This document shows positions 8,404-16,958 of a DNA stretch of 64,000 bases, one piece after another (the first letter of the stretch is position 1; the number at the start of each line of letters is the position of its first letter). This stretch comes from Kushneria indalinina DSM 14324 (GTDB lineage Bacteria; Pseudomonadota; Gammaproteobacteria; Pseudomonadales; Halomonadaceae): NCBI RefSeq assembly GCF_003385845.1, contig NZ_QRDJ01000009.1, positions 62,001 through 126,000 of the forward strand, in the 5' to 3' direction. The position numbers and the translations under genes are program-made. The notes under the pieces are model-generated. The model saw nothing but the letters and a program-made list of their open reading frames with translations. It had not been told where the DNA came from and did not search any database.

Positions 8404-9147
8404 ATGAACACCTCTCATCTTCACCAGACACGCTGCCAGACCTGCTCGTTGAGCTCACTGTGTCTGCCACTTTCCCTGTCTCTTGATGATGTTGAGCAGT
8501 TTGACACGATTGTGCGACGGCGCTCGCCGCTGACCCGTGGTGAAAGCCTCTACATACAGGGCGAGACGTTTGAAAACGTCTATGCCGTGCGCAGCGGCAG
8601 TCTCAAGCAGACCGTCATCGAGGCCGACGGCGAGGAGCAGATTACCAGCTTCTATCTGCCCGGCGAGCTGGTGGGGCTCGACAGCATCGACAGTGCCACC
8701 CATCCAGGGTTTCTGACCGCGCTTGAGCGCACCACGGTGTGTGAAATTCCCTTCAAGCGACTGGAAAGCCTCTCGGAGCATCTCCCCGAGCTTCGTCATC
8801 AGCTCTATCGCTGCATGAGCCGTGAAATCGTCGATGACCGCCGCCTGATGCGGCTGCTGTCCAGCAAGACCGCCGATGAGCGGCTGGCGAGCTTCTTTCG
8901 TAACCTCTCGGTGCGCTTTGACCGCTGCGGCCACAGCGCCGAGCGCTTTCGCCTGCCGATGTCCCGCAGCGACATCGGCACCTATCTGGGACTGGCGATT
9001 GAAACCATCAGCCGCGTGCTGGGCCGGTTTCAGCAGCAGGGGATGCTCAACATTCAGGGCCGTCACGTCGAAATCCTGGACATGGCCGCACTGAGCGAGC
9101 GCGCCGGCATCGTCGCGAACTGTGGCAGCGAACGCCATCTCGCCTGA
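8404..9147 (+). CDS. anr: FNR/Anr family oxygen-sensing transcriptional regulator
   Basis: 247 residues of the CRP/FNR family. N-terminal cysteines RCQTCSLSSLC (Cys11, 14, 20) plus the cysteine in TTVCEIPF (about 117) are the four ligands expected for an FNR-type [4Fe-4S] oxygen sensor. A cyclic-nucleotide-like beta roll follows. The C-terminal helix-turn-helix contains ETISRVLGRF, whose Glu, Ser and Arg are the FNR DNA-reading residues for TTGAT half sites. It should switch on anaerobic genes, including hemN immediately upstream, where a matching box is present. AGGAG is visible shortly before the start. Confidence 0.93.
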   Translation: MNTSHLHQTRCQTCSLSSLCLPLSLSLDDVEQFDTIVRRRSPLTRGESLYIQGETFENVYAVRSGSLKQTVIEADGEEQITSFYLPGELVGLDSIDSATHPGFLTALERTTVCEIPFKRLESLSEHLPELRHQLYRCMSREIVDDRRLMRLLSSKTADERLASFFRNLSVRFDRCGHSAERFRLPMSRSDIGTYLGLAIETISRVLGRFQQQGMLNIQGRHVEILDMAALSERAGIVANCGSERHLA

Positions 9148-9177
9148 TGGCCGGTGGCGCCACACGACCGGCCAAAA

Positions 9178-9206
9178 AAAACGCCCCGACCATGTCGGGG
9201 CGTTTT
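9178..9206. terminator. Bidirectional intrinsic terminator (anr / DUF488)
   Basis: A perfect stem, ACGCCCCGAC (9181-9190) and GTCGGGGCGT (9194-9203), loop CAT, is flanked by an A-run on the left and TTTT on the right. It can end both the plus-strand anr transcript and the minus-strand DUF488 transcript. Confidence 0.85.
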
Positions 9207-9225
9207 GGTATTCCTGTGGCGATCG

Positions 9226-9627
9226 TTAATGCGCCTCGGCCACCGGCGCAGAGTCACTGACCACACCTTCTTCACGCAGCATCTCTAAAATCACCTCTCG
9301 CAGAATCGGCAGATGCGAGCTTTCCAAGTCACGCACGGCACTGACCAGGGTCAGCCGACGCTGTCGCGCCTGGGCCAGCAGCGGCTCGAGATCGCCCGGG
9401 TTAAGCTCCAGACGATAGCGTCGCTCAAAGGTCACACGATCGATTCGCCCGCTTTCCCAGGCGTCACGCAGGCGACGTGATGGCGCCACGGCACGATACC
9501 ACTGCTCGACCGAGAGCTCCTCCTCACGCTTGCCACGCGGCCATACCTGATCCACCAGCCAGCGCGCCCCATCATGCTGGGTCGAGTGCTGATAGACCCG
9601 CTTGAGGCGGATATCGCCAATAAGCAT
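9226..9627 (-). CDS. DUF488 family protein
   Basis: 133 residues from the ATG at 9625-9627. Matches the small DUF488/YeaO-like family: N-terminal IRLKRVYQHS, WLVDQVWPRGKREEE, VAPSRRLRDAW, and a C-terminal LTLVSAVRDLESSH. No biochemical role is established for most members. The longer reading from 9645 adds MMSGGN, but AGGGGG lies 4 bases upstream of 9627, making that ATG the better start. Transcribed toward the shared terminator with anr. The alpha/beta-hydrolase gene is 187 bases upstream on the same strand. Confidence 0.85.
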   Translation of the reverse strand: MLIGDIRLKRVYQHSTQHDGARWLVDQVWPRGKREEELSVEQWYRAVAPSRRLRDAWESGRIDRVTFERRYRLELNPGDLEPLLAQARQRRLTLVSAVRDLESSHLPILREVILEMLREEGVVSDSAPVAEAH

Positions 9628-9814
9628 ATTACCCCCTGACATCATGTTCCCAGAGCTGGAAGCCCTTCTTCTTTTGAGGTTTCAGCCCGTCAAGAATACA
9701 CCGGGCGCCAGGTCGTTTCACGCAGGAAGGACGGCCCGGCACAGTCGGCATCGATCAGGTTTACCATACCGGGCCGCCAGGCGGGTGACAGCCGGCCCGG
9801 GCCGTCGCAGGAAT

Positions 9815-10708
9815 TCACTCATGCGGCTGTGGGGTGTCGTACCATGCCAGGATGGCTTCGCCCACATCATCGGGGTACTCCTCATGCACCGACAGCCGAC
9901 CACGAGACAGTGACACCGTATCGACCCGGGGCAGCGCCCCCATGGCGCGCATCTCGGCGCGCGAGCGCGGCGGCATGTTCTCGCTCATGAGCAAAAGCGT
10001 GCGAGCGCTGGCCCCCTTGAGCGCCGCCACACAGGCCTCGCGACTGTTGAAGGGATCCACCCCACCGGTCACGAAGCGAATCGAGCCGTGGCGGGCGCCG
10101 GGCGTGCGGGCGATCCGACGCTTGGCGGCCAGACGCTCCCCCGACAGCCAGTCGGGGGTTTCGTAGACATGCTCCCCGGCCATGCGGCGCAAGAACCAGT
10201 TGCTGACGTTGAGCCGATAGATCCCCGCGCCGATGACCGGGCGATCAAACCAGGCGCGCAGGTGCCCGAACCAGGGCTTGTGCTCACCGGCCATGGTCGG
10301 CAGCGGCCCGCGCCAGGTCGGCGCGATCAGCACCAGCCGGTCGGCAGCGTCGGGGTGTTCCTCCAGATGTCGAATGACCATGCCCGCCCCGTGGCCGGCG
10401 GCGACGATCATCTCGGGCAGAAAGACCACTTCATCGAGCAGATAATCGATAAAGGCCGTCAGCATGCGCGGCTCGGCCTCCATGAAGGGGCGCGGCCGGT
10501 CACCAAAGCCGGGCCAGTCCACCGAGACCGTGGTAAAGCGCTCGGCCAGCCCCACCTGCAGCGCGTCCATTTCGTGACGCGTCGAGATGCTCGACAGCGC
10601 CGGCAGCAGCAGCACTTCCGGCCCCTGCCCGCGGCGGGTCACGCCGACCTCGATGGGCATGCCGCCCCACGCCCAGTGAAGCGTCTCTTCTGTTACGTCA
10701 TTGTCCAT
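9815..10708 (-). CDS. Alpha/beta-hydrolase-fold protein lacking the nucleophile serine
   Basis: 297 residues with an alpha/beta-hydrolase layout: oxyanion-side strand EVLLLPALSS (31-40), VSVDWPGFGD (61-70), nucleophile elbow region IVAAGHGAGM (101-110), VLIAP, a cap region, and a late LSVHEEYP that could hold the catalytic His. The elbow reads G-H-G-A-G, so His106 replaces the usual Ser of GxSxG. Either the enzyme is inactive, non-hydrolytic, or uses different chemistry. Substrate unknown. Divergent from the ParA gene. Confidence 0.75.
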   Translation of the reverse strand: MDNDVTEETLHWAWGGMPIEVGVTRRGQGPEVLLLPALSSISTRHEMDALQVGLAERFTTVSVDWPGFGDRPRPFMEAEPRMLTAFIDYLLDEVVFLPEMIVAAGHGAGMVIRHLEEHPDAADRLVLIAPTWRGPLPTMAGEHKPWFGHLRAWFDRPVIGAGIYRLNVSNWFLRRMAGEHVYETPDWLSGERLAAKRRIARTPGARHGSIRFVTGGVDPFNSREACVAALKGASARTLLLMSENMPPRSRAEMRAMGALPRVDTVSLSRGRLSVHEEYPDDVGEAILAWYDTPQPHE

Positions 10709-10887
10709 GTCATTGCCTCTCTTGCCGGAACGCCTTGCGCCACTGATGACCCATCATGACACAGGATCATCGACGCCGATGCCGACACGTCAACCATGAT
10801 GCTGTCATCAAAGTGTCATCACACCGACACAAACTGGGGCGCCATGATCCGTGACCCAATCCGTAAGCCATCGACAGGAATGCTGAT
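10709..10887. promoter_or_regulatory. Divergent gap between hydrolase-like and ParA genes
   Basis: 179 bases. TGTCATCA occurs twice at 10803-10810 and 10814-10821 with an 11-bp period, about one helical turn, so a dimeric regulator could bind one face. No other structure seen and no clear hexamer pair. Confidence 0.3.
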
Positions 10888-11622
10888 ATGCAGATGCTGG
10901 CGCTTTACAGTATCAAGGGAGGCGTGGGCAAGACGGCATCGGCCATCAACCTCGCCGCCCAGGCCAGTCTTGCCGGACAGCGGGTACTGATCTGGGATCT
11001 GGATCCGCAGGCAGCCACCACCTTCTATCTGCGCAACAAGCCCAAAATACGGGGTGGCGGCGTCGAGAAGCTGGTGAAGGGCAAGGCCACGCTTGAGAAA
11101 ACCATTCGGGAAACCGACATGGCGAACCTGGATCTGCTGCCGGCCAGTCTCGAATCCCGCGAGATGGATATCCTGCTGGAAGGACGCAAGGGCAGTCGCC
11201 TGCGCAAGGTGCTCAAGCCGGTCAGCGATGACTATGACCTGATCGTTCTGGACTGCCCGCCCGGTCTGACCGCGCTGTCGGAGCAGATCTTTTCCAGCGT
11301 GGATGCCCTGCTGGTACCGGTGGTGCCGACGACGCTGTCGATGAGAACCCTGACGCAGCTGCAGCAGTATCTGGACGAGGAAAACATCGCCACGCCGCTG
11401 TGGCCCTTCCTCACCCTGGTGGACCGCAGGCGCAAGCTGCATCAGGAGAGCATGACCAGCTTTCGGGCAGCGTGGTCGACCCATCTATCGGCCAATATCC
11501 CCTATGCCAGTACGGTCGAGCAGATGGGCACCCATCAGGCGCCGCTGGCACAGTTCGCGCCGCGCACGGCGGCCGCCGTGGCCTATCGCAACCTGTGGGA
11601 AGAGGTCTCGAAACGTCTGTAG
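10888..11622 (+). CDS. ParA-family ATPase (orphan)
   Basis: 244 residues. Deviant Walker A KGGVGKTASA (about 10-19), the ParA-type DLDPQAATT at about 38-46, and Walker B region LIVLDCPPG. These are signatures of ParA/MinD-type ATPases that position DNA or cellular cargo. No parB-like gene or parS-like repeat is seen next to it, so this is an orphan ParA whose partner must be elsewhere. AGGAA about 8 bases before the ATG serves as a ribosome-binding site. Upstream, TGTCATCA occurs twice with an 11-bp period (10803-10810 and 10814-10821). Confidence 0.85.
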   Translation: MQMLALYSIKGGVGKTASAINLAAQASLAGQRVLIWDLDPQAATTFYLRNKPKIRGGGVEKLVKGKATLEKTIRETDMANLDLLPASLESREMDILLEGRKGSRLRKVLKPVSDDYDLIVLDCPPGLTALSEQIFSSVDALLVPVVPTTLSMRTLTQLQQYLDEENIATPLWPFLTLVDRRRKLHQESMTSFRAAWSTHLSANIPYASTVEQMGTHQAPLAQFAPRTAAAVAYRNLWEEVSKRL

Positions 11623-11656
11623 ACGGATGCTGTCGCCAGACCCTCAACGTAAAGGG

Positions 11657-11685
11657 ACAGGGCCGACGCGTACCGTCGGCCCTGT
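11657..11685. terminator. Hairpin between convergent parA-like and DUF2780 genes
   Basis: A perfect 12-bp stem, ACAGGGCCGACG (11657-11668) and CGTCGGCCCTGT (11674-11685), loop CGTAC, lies between two convergent genes. No T-tract is present on either side, so termination strength is uncertain. Confidence 0.6.
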
Positions 11686-11695
11686 CGATGCGAGC

Positions 11696-12373
11696 CTAGC
11701 GACCGGCATTCCCCCAGATGCCACCCAGCGAGCCCAGAAGGCTGCTGGAGACCCCTTCCTGGCCCAGATAGTTGAGCATGACCGGGGCGAACTGGCTGAC
11801 CATGCCGGCATCCATGCCCAGCATGCTGAAGGCACTCGAGGTCAGCGACGACGTATTACCGCCCTGGCTGTTGCCCCCCATGCCGGAGAGTTTCGACAGC
11901 ATCGACTGGCTGCCGGACAGCGCCTGAGCGCTGGAGAGCAGGCCATCCACGCCCGGCGCCTGATTGGAGAGCTGGTTGAACTGGTCACTGCCCAGCTGAT
12001 TTTTCGCCGCCGCCAGCAGCGCCGCCGAGCCACCGATGGCCTGGGTCTGGCTCACCCCCAGTTGATCGGTCAGCTGGCTGATCAGCTGGGACGCCTGCCC
12101 CAGATTGTGACCGGTCGTGCCGACCGCCGCCGCCTGCTGCTGACGCGGGGCGCGCTCCAGATTCAGAAACTGTCCCAGCTGTGACGAAAGGCCCTGCTGA
12201 TCCTGCTGGTTCTGCTGCACCGGCGCCTGCGCCTGTTGGGCCTGCTGACCCTGCGGGCTCTGGCTGTTCATCGCCTCCATGGCCCGATTGACATCATTTA
12301 GATTAAACGCCAGCGCCGAGGTCGACAGGCTTGCCATGCCCACACTTGCCAGTACCGCGATTGTCTTTTTCAA
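11696..12373 (-). CDS. Secreted Q/S-rich DUF2780-type protein
   Basis: 225 residues. The start codon is TTG at 12371-12373, supported by GGGAG a few bases upstream and by the typical signal peptide that follows (MKKTIAVL, cleavage after ALA about 22). Residues about 37-62 are almost entirely Gln, Ala and Pro. The rest is helical and rich in Ser, Gly and Gln, with the repetitive Leu/Ser pattern seen in the DUF2780 (VcgC/VcgE-like) family. Function of the family is unknown. No membrane segment apart from the signal peptide. Confidence 0.7.
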   Translation of the reverse strand: MKKTIAVLASVGMASLSTSALAFNLNDVNRAMEAMNSQSPQGQQAQQAQAPVQQNQQDQQGLSSQLGQFLNLERAPRQQQAAAVGTTGHNLGQASQLISQLTDQLGVSQTQAIGGSAALLAAAKNQLGSDQFNQLSNQAPGVDGLLSSAQALSGSQSMLSKLSGMGGNSQGGNTSSLTSSAFSMLGMDAGMVSQFAPVMLNYLGQEGVSSSLLGSLGGIWGNAGR

Positions 12374-12570
12374 CGCTGCTCTCCCTGCAATGGACGCGCC
12401 GGAGACCGACGCGCCCGAAAATGATCACTCCTGTGCGGTTGGACAGGCGCACGGCGCCGAGGTTCGGCCGCCACTCCCTGAAATAACGGCTAATGGCCTG
12501 ATTGTTCGTCCCATTGCCCGACCAGGGCCTCGCTATCATGACAGGCCTTATCCGCCAGGAAATCGTTAGC

Positions 12571-12762
12571 ATGTCTGTCATGACCCGCACACTTCTGATG
12601 GCCCTTTTGCTGGCCGTGACGCTGGCCGGCTGCAGCTATCAGCCCGCCCGTATCCATCCAGAGCCGGCCGTGATCATTGATGACGGTCACCCCGGTCACG
12701 GCAATGGCCACGGTAACGGTAACTTCTGCCCGCCCGGGCAGGCCAAAAAGGGCAACTGCTGA
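12571..12762 (+). CDS. Small HGNG-rich lipoprotein
   Basis: 63 residues. A signal sequence ends in the lipobox LAGC (Cys about residue 21), so the protein should be lipidated and anchored in a membrane from the periplasmic side. The short mature part has a His/Gly/Asn stretch (GHPGHGNGHGNGN) and two cysteines near the end (FCPPGQAKKGNC). The His-rich stretch might bind metal, which is a guess. An upstream in-frame ATG at 12502 would place 23 residues before the signal peptide and is unlikely. Confidence 0.7.
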   Translation: MSVMTRTLLMALLLAVTLAGCSYQPARIHPEPAVIIDDGHPGHGNGHGNGNFCPPGQAKKGNC

Positions 12763-12766
12763 GACC

Positions 12767-12790
12767 ACGGCGCCTTCGGGTGCCGTTTTT
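12767..12790 (+). terminator. Intrinsic terminator with TTCG tetraloop
   Basis: Stem ACGGCGCC (12767-12774) and GGTGCCGT (12779-12786) with one G-T pair, tetraloop TTCG, followed directly by TTTT. A textbook terminator after the lipoprotein gene. It also shows that the ATG at 12780 cannot be the start of the downstream MFS gene. Confidence 0.9.
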
Positions 12791-12857
12791 ATTCCAGGCT
12801 GAAGGCGACTCAAGACGCAATCTGTACCAGGCTTGCGACACAACAGGGAGTCTCTTC

Positions 12858-14060
12858 ATGTCCGGTTCAGCAACATCGACACAGCGCTCTCCGGGGCGCG
12901 CTTCGTTTCTTCTGGTCACCTTCGCCTTTTTGATGGCCATGCTGGGCACCACCCTGCCCACGCCGCTCTACCCGATCTATCAGACGCGGATGGACTATTC
13001 CCAGATCATCATCACGGTGATCTTTGCAGCCTACGCCGTGGGCGTGATTACCGCCCTGATCGGTTTTGGCAGTTGGTCGGATCAGCTGGGCAGAAGGCGG
13101 TTACTGCTGGGCGGGCTGGCGCTGGCGATCGTCAGCAACGTGGTGTTCCTCTCCAGCCCCGAGCTGGTGCCGCTGTTGATCGGCCGACTGCTGTCGGGCC
13201 TGTCGGCGGGCATCTTTACCGGCACGGCAACGGTGGCCGTCATCGAGCAGGCGCCGCCCGAATGGCAGAAAGGCGCCACGCTGACTGCCACCGCCACCAA
13301 CGTCATGGGGCTGGGTCTGGGACCGCTGGTCGCGGGCGTGCTGGCGCAGTACGTGGCCTGGCCGCTGCACCTGCCCTACGCCCTGCATATCGTGCTGTGC
13401 CTGCTGGCCATGGCAGGCGTCTGGTGGGCACCGGAGACGGTCGAGCGCCCCGAGCGCATCAAGCTTCGCATCCAGCGCCTGGGGATGCCCGATGAGGTAC
13501 GCGGCGTCTTTGTACCGGCCGGCATTGCCGGTTTTGCCGGCACCGCCGTGCTGGGGCTTTTCACCGCCGCCGCGCCGTCGTTCGTTCAGAAGATCCTGTC
13601 GATCGACAACCTCGCCATGATCGGCGTGGTGGTGATCACGCTCTTTATTGCCTCGGCGCTGGGTCAGGCCTGCATGCGCTTTATCCCCGAGCGCCAGCGC
13701 CTGATCGTTGGCTGTCTGATTCTGGCCGCCGGCGTGCTGGTGGTGGGCAGTGCCATCGGCCTTGCTTCGCTGGGTCTGATGCTTGCCGGGGCGGCCATTT
13801 CGGGCGCCGGTCAGGGGCTGACCCTGCGCGCGGGACTGGGCGAGGTAGTGGGCGCCTCGCCGAAGGACCGCAAGAGCGAGGTCACCTCGACCTACTTCGT
13901 GGTGATTTATGTAGCGATCTCGCTACCCGTGGTAGGGCTGGGCGTCACGGCGGCGCTGACCAGCCTGGCGGCCGCCGGCATCGCCTTTTCCATCATTGTC
14001 GCGGCGCTGGCGCTGACCGCCATGGGGCTTTTGATCCGGCGTCAGCGCCGCGAGGGGTGA
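12858..14060 (+). CDS. MFS transporter
   Basis: 400 residues from the ATG at 12858 (AGGGAG 7 bases upstream). About 12 hydrophobic segments. The MFS signature GSWSDQLGRRRLLLGG lies between helices 2 and 3, with GRLLSGLSAGIFTGT in helix 4. Probably a proton-coupled drug or metabolite exporter. The substrate cannot be told from sequence. A longer frame opens at 12780, but that would start inside the terminator stem. The gene is convergent with the lactate permease, with only 8 bases between them. Confidence 0.85.
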   Translation: MSGSATSTQRSPGRASFLLVTFAFLMAMLGTTLPTPLYPIYQTRMDYSQIIITVIFAAYAVGVITALIGFGSWSDQLGRRRLLLGGLALAIVSNVVFLSSPELVPLLIGRLLSGLSAGIFTGTATVAVIEQAPPEWQKGATLTATATNVMGLGLGPLVAGVLAQYVAWPLHLPYALHIVLCLLAMAGVWWAPETVERPERIKLRIQRLGMPDEVRGVFVPAGIAGFAGTAVLGLFTAAAPSFVQKILSIDNLAMIGVVVITLFIASALGQACMRFIPERQRLIVGCLILAAGVLVVGSAIGLASLGLMLAGAAISGAGQGLTLRAGLGEVVGASPKDRKSEVTSTYFVVIYVAISLPVVGLGVTAALTSLAAAGIAFSIIVAALALTAMGLLIRRQRREG

Positions 14061-14068
14061 TTCAGACC

Positions 14069-15688
14069 CTACACCAGCAGCGACAGCACGAAGGTCCAGA
14101 GGCAGGCATAGGCCAGCAGCGCCAGGCTGTAGCGCAGCGTGGCGCGCATGATGTCGGACTCATGCCCCACCAGCCCGACGGCGCCGGCCGCAATGGCGAT
14201 CGACTGGGGCGAAACGACCTTGGCCATGACGCCCCCGGCGGTATTGGCTGCCACCAGCAGGGCCTGACTGGTGCCGATCTGACCGGCCGTGACGGCCTGA
14301 AGATGCGCAAACAGCACGTTGTTGTTGACCACCGAGCCGGTAATGAACACGCCCAGCCAGCCAATCACGGGGGAGATCAGCGGGAAGACCCGGCCGGTCT
14401 CGGCCAGCGCCAGGCCCAGCGTTGAGGAGGTGCCCGAGAAGTTGGCCACATAGGCCACCGCCATCACCAGACATATTGTCGCCAGCGGACGCCAGAGCTC
14501 GCGCACGACGCTCAAAAGCTGATCAAGGCTCTGGCGCAGCGACAGGGTTTTCGAGGTCAGCGTGGTCACGATCACGGACAGCAAAATGGCCGTGCCCGCC
14601 GCGCCTACCAGCTCTATCTTCCAAAGTGCTGCCAGCGCATGGGGCGCCGTGGCAATGGGCGGCAGCTCCTGCACCTGCAGATGAAGCCCCGGGATCGGCA
14701 GCAGCAGGACGGTGGCCGCAAGCACCCCATCCGGAGCAAACAGGGCACGAAAGGCCGGCAGACTCCACACCATGATGATGGCGGTCAGGATATAAAACGG
14801 TGACCAGGCCAGCAGCACGGCCTTCAGGGGCCAACGGGTCGTATTCACCGGCGGCGCGCCGGGCTCGCGATAGAGGTGCTTCGGCCGCCACACCCGCATG
14901 AACAGTGCCAGCGCGCCCATGGATAGCAGCGGCGGCACCACATCCACCAGCTCCGGGCCCAGCAGATACAGCACCAGCGCCTGGCTGCCCGAGAACAGCA
15001 CGCCCACCATCAGGACCACCGGCCAGGTCTGCTTCAGCCCGCGCCAGCCGTCCAGAATCATCACCAGCAGAGCCGGAATGAACAGCGTGGAGAGCTGCAA
15101 AATGGCGATCAGCATCGGCGCCAGCGCGCTCGTGGTGACCCCACCCTGCTGCGCGCCGACAATGATGGGAATGCCGATCGCCCCGTAGGCGCCGGCCGCG
15201 GCGTTGGCCACCAGACACAGCATGGCGGCGCGAATCGGCTTGAAGCCCAGCTCCACCAGCAGCGCGGCACAGATGGCGATCGGCACGCCAAAGCCCGCCG
15301 CACCCTCGAGAAAGGCACCGAAGCAAAACGCGATCAGCAACACCTGTATGCGCTGATCCTCCGAGATGGTCGCGATGCTGGCGCGGATAATCTCGAACTT
15401 GCCGCTTTTGACCGCGATCCGATACAGCCACACCGCCATCAGCACGATATAGCCGATCGGCCAGAGCCCGTTGGCCGCGCCATAGAGAGCGGCCATCACC
15501 GCCTTTTGCAGCGGCATGCCGAAAAGCCACAGCGCCATGACCAGCGACAGCACCAGCGTAATGCCCGCCGCCGTCAGCGCCTTGAGCCGAAACACGGTCA
15601 GCGCCAGCAAAAAGAACACCATCGGCGCGGCCGCCACCAGCGCCGACAGCAGCGACTGATTGAGTGGATCGTAGAGCTGTTGCCACAT
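14069..15688 (-). CDS. lldP: L-lactate permease family transporter
   Basis: 539 residues, highly hydrophobic, matching the LldP/GlcA family. N-terminal MWQQLYDPLNQSL, AALYGAANGLWPIGYIVLMAVWLY, AFCFGAFLEGAAGFGVPIAI, ANAAAGAYGAIGIPIIVGAQQG, and C-terminal VVNNNVLFAHLQ are family blocks. It should import lactate (and possibly glycolate) with protons. GGAGGA 8 bases before the ATG is a strong ribosome-binding site. It lies 27 bases downstream of a D-lactate-dehydrogenase-like gene on the same strand, so the two probably form an operon. Confidence 0.92.
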   Translation of the reverse strand: MWQQLYDPLNQSLLSALVAAAPMVFFLLALTVFRLKALTAAGITLVLSLVMALWLFGMPLQKAVMAALYGAANGLWPIGYIVLMAVWLYRIAVKSGKFEIIRASIATISEDQRIQVLLIAFCFGAFLEGAAGFGVPIAICAALLVELGFKPIRAAMLCLVANAAAGAYGAIGIPIIVGAQQGGVTTSALAPMLIAILQLSTLFIPALLVMILDGWRGLKQTWPVVLMVGVLFSGSQALVLYLLGPELVDVVPPLLSMGALALFMRVWRPKHLYREPGAPPVNTTRWPLKAVLLAWSPFYILTAIIMVWSLPAFRALFAPDGVLAATVLLLPIPGLHLQVQELPPIATAPHALAALWKIELVGAAGTAILLSVIVTTLTSKTLSLRQSLDQLLSVVRELWRPLATICLVMAVAYVANFSGTSSTLGLALAETGRVFPLISPVIGWLGVFITGSVVNNNVLFAHLQAVTAGQIGTSQALLVAANTAGGVMAKVVSPQSIAIAAGAVGLVGHESDIMRATLRYSLALLAYACLWTFVLSLLV

Positions 15689-15715
15689 GAGCAGATCCTC
15701 CCGGGGATCAGATCT

Positions 15716-16735
15716 TCAGCGCGAGGCGCCATCGCCCCGCATCAGGGCGTTATCGCAGTGGGCGCCACGCGCCAGGCAGAGCAGGTTGTTGAAGGTGACC
15801 TGGGCAATCTCGCGCAGGGCCTCGACCGTGAAAAAGCCCTGATGGCCGGTCACCAGCACGTTGGGAAAGGTCATGAGGCGTGAGAACACATCGTCATCGA
15901 TGATCTCGGAGGAGCGGTCCTTGAAGAACAGCCCGCTCTCCTGCTCGTAGACATCAATGGCCAGCGCGCCGAGCTGGCGGGACTTGAGCGCCTCGATCAC
16001 CGCACAGGTATCGATCAGCGCCCCACGAGAGGTGTTGATCAGCATCGCCCCGGGTTTCATGCGCTCAAGCGAGGCTTCATTGATCAGGTGATGGGTCGCC
16101 TGGGTCAGCGGACAGTGCAGCGACACGATGTCGGACTGCGCCAGCAGCGTGTCGACCTCCACGATCTCGCCGATGGCCTTGAAATCCTCGGCCGGAAACG
16201 GGTCGCTGCCCAGCACCCGACACCCCAGCCCCTTGAAGATACGCGCCGTGGCCAGACCGATTCGGCCGGTGCCCACGATGCCGACGGTCTTGCCCTGCAG
16301 CGTTACGCCCAGCAGGCCATCAAGGGCGAAGTTGCCTTCACGCACCCGGTTGAAGGCGCGATGGGTATGGCGATTGAGCGTCATGGCCAGCGCCAGCGCA
16401 TGCTCGGCCACTGCTTCAGGCGAGTAGGCCGGCACCCGGGCGACGAAAAACCCGAGCCGCTCGGCGGCGGCCAGATCGATGTTGTTGAACCCCGCACAGC
16501 GCAGCACGATCGCCTTCACGCCCATGCCGGCCAGTGCCTCGAGCACGCGCTCATCCAGCACGTCGTTGACGAACACGCACACGGCGTCACTGCCTTCCGC
16601 CAGTGCCGTGGTCTGATGGGTCAGCGTTACCTTCTGGTAAATCAGCTCAAACGGTTCCTCGGCAAAGCCCTCGAGCCGGGCCTCTTCAAAGAAACGTTCA
16701 TCGTAGGGCTGGGCACTATACAGCGTGACTTTCAT
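15716..16735 (-). CDS. ldhA: D-2-hydroxyacid dehydrogenase, D-lactate dehydrogenase (LdhA) type
   Basis: 339 residues from the ATG at 16733-16735, preceded by GGAG. It begins MKVTLYSAQPYDERFF like LdhA-type enzymes. The NAD-binding motif is GKTVGIVGTGRIGLA, followed by SLHCPLTQATHHLIN, NTSRGALIDT, and the catalytic His region VLVTGHQGFFT. Interconverts pyruvate and D-lactate with NAD(H). A longer reading from 16858 adds 41 low-complexity residues with no ribosome-binding site. Its position directly upstream of the lactate permease suggests lactate fermentation or lactate use. Confidence 0.88.
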   Translation of the reverse strand: MKVTLYSAQPYDERFFEEARLEGFAEEPFELIYQKVTLTHQTTALAEGSDAVCVFVNDVLDERVLEALAGMGVKAIVLRCAGFNNIDLAAAERLGFFVARVPAYSPEAVAEHALALAMTLNRHTHRAFNRVREGNFALDGLLGVTLQGKTVGIVGTGRIGLATARIFKGLGCRVLGSDPFPAEDFKAIGEIVEVDTLLAQSDIVSLHCPLTQATHHLINEASLERMKPGAMLINTSRGALIDTCAVIEALKSRQLGALAIDVYEQESGLFFKDRSSEIIDDDVFSRLMTFPNVLVTGHQGFFTVEALREIAQVTFNNLLCLARGAHCDNALMRGDGASR

Positions 16736-16958
16736 GAGGGACTCCGCAGGATGGCTGCTCTGACAGGCGGCTGTTGATTCTCTACTGCCTACGACTTTAG
16801 CAGGGGGGTGCGCTGGCGCTTTTGATGCAGGACAAATTGGCGAAAAAAGCCGCGTCACGGCCTTTTCGAGGCGCTGAAACGGCGTAACATGGTGCCCTGC
16901 CCGGCCCGGTTTTGGACGCGATCGATTGATCAGATGCTATCGACCTGAAGAGTGCCTC

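Noticed and set aside
10888-11622. Chromosome or plasmid partition locus parAB
   Set aside because: No parB-like gene or parS-like repeats are nearby. Only the ParA-type ATPase is present.
12780-12857. N-terminal extension of the MFS transporter from the ATG at 12780
   Set aside because: The ATG lies inside the stem of an intrinsic terminator. The ATG at 12858 has a good ribosome-binding site.
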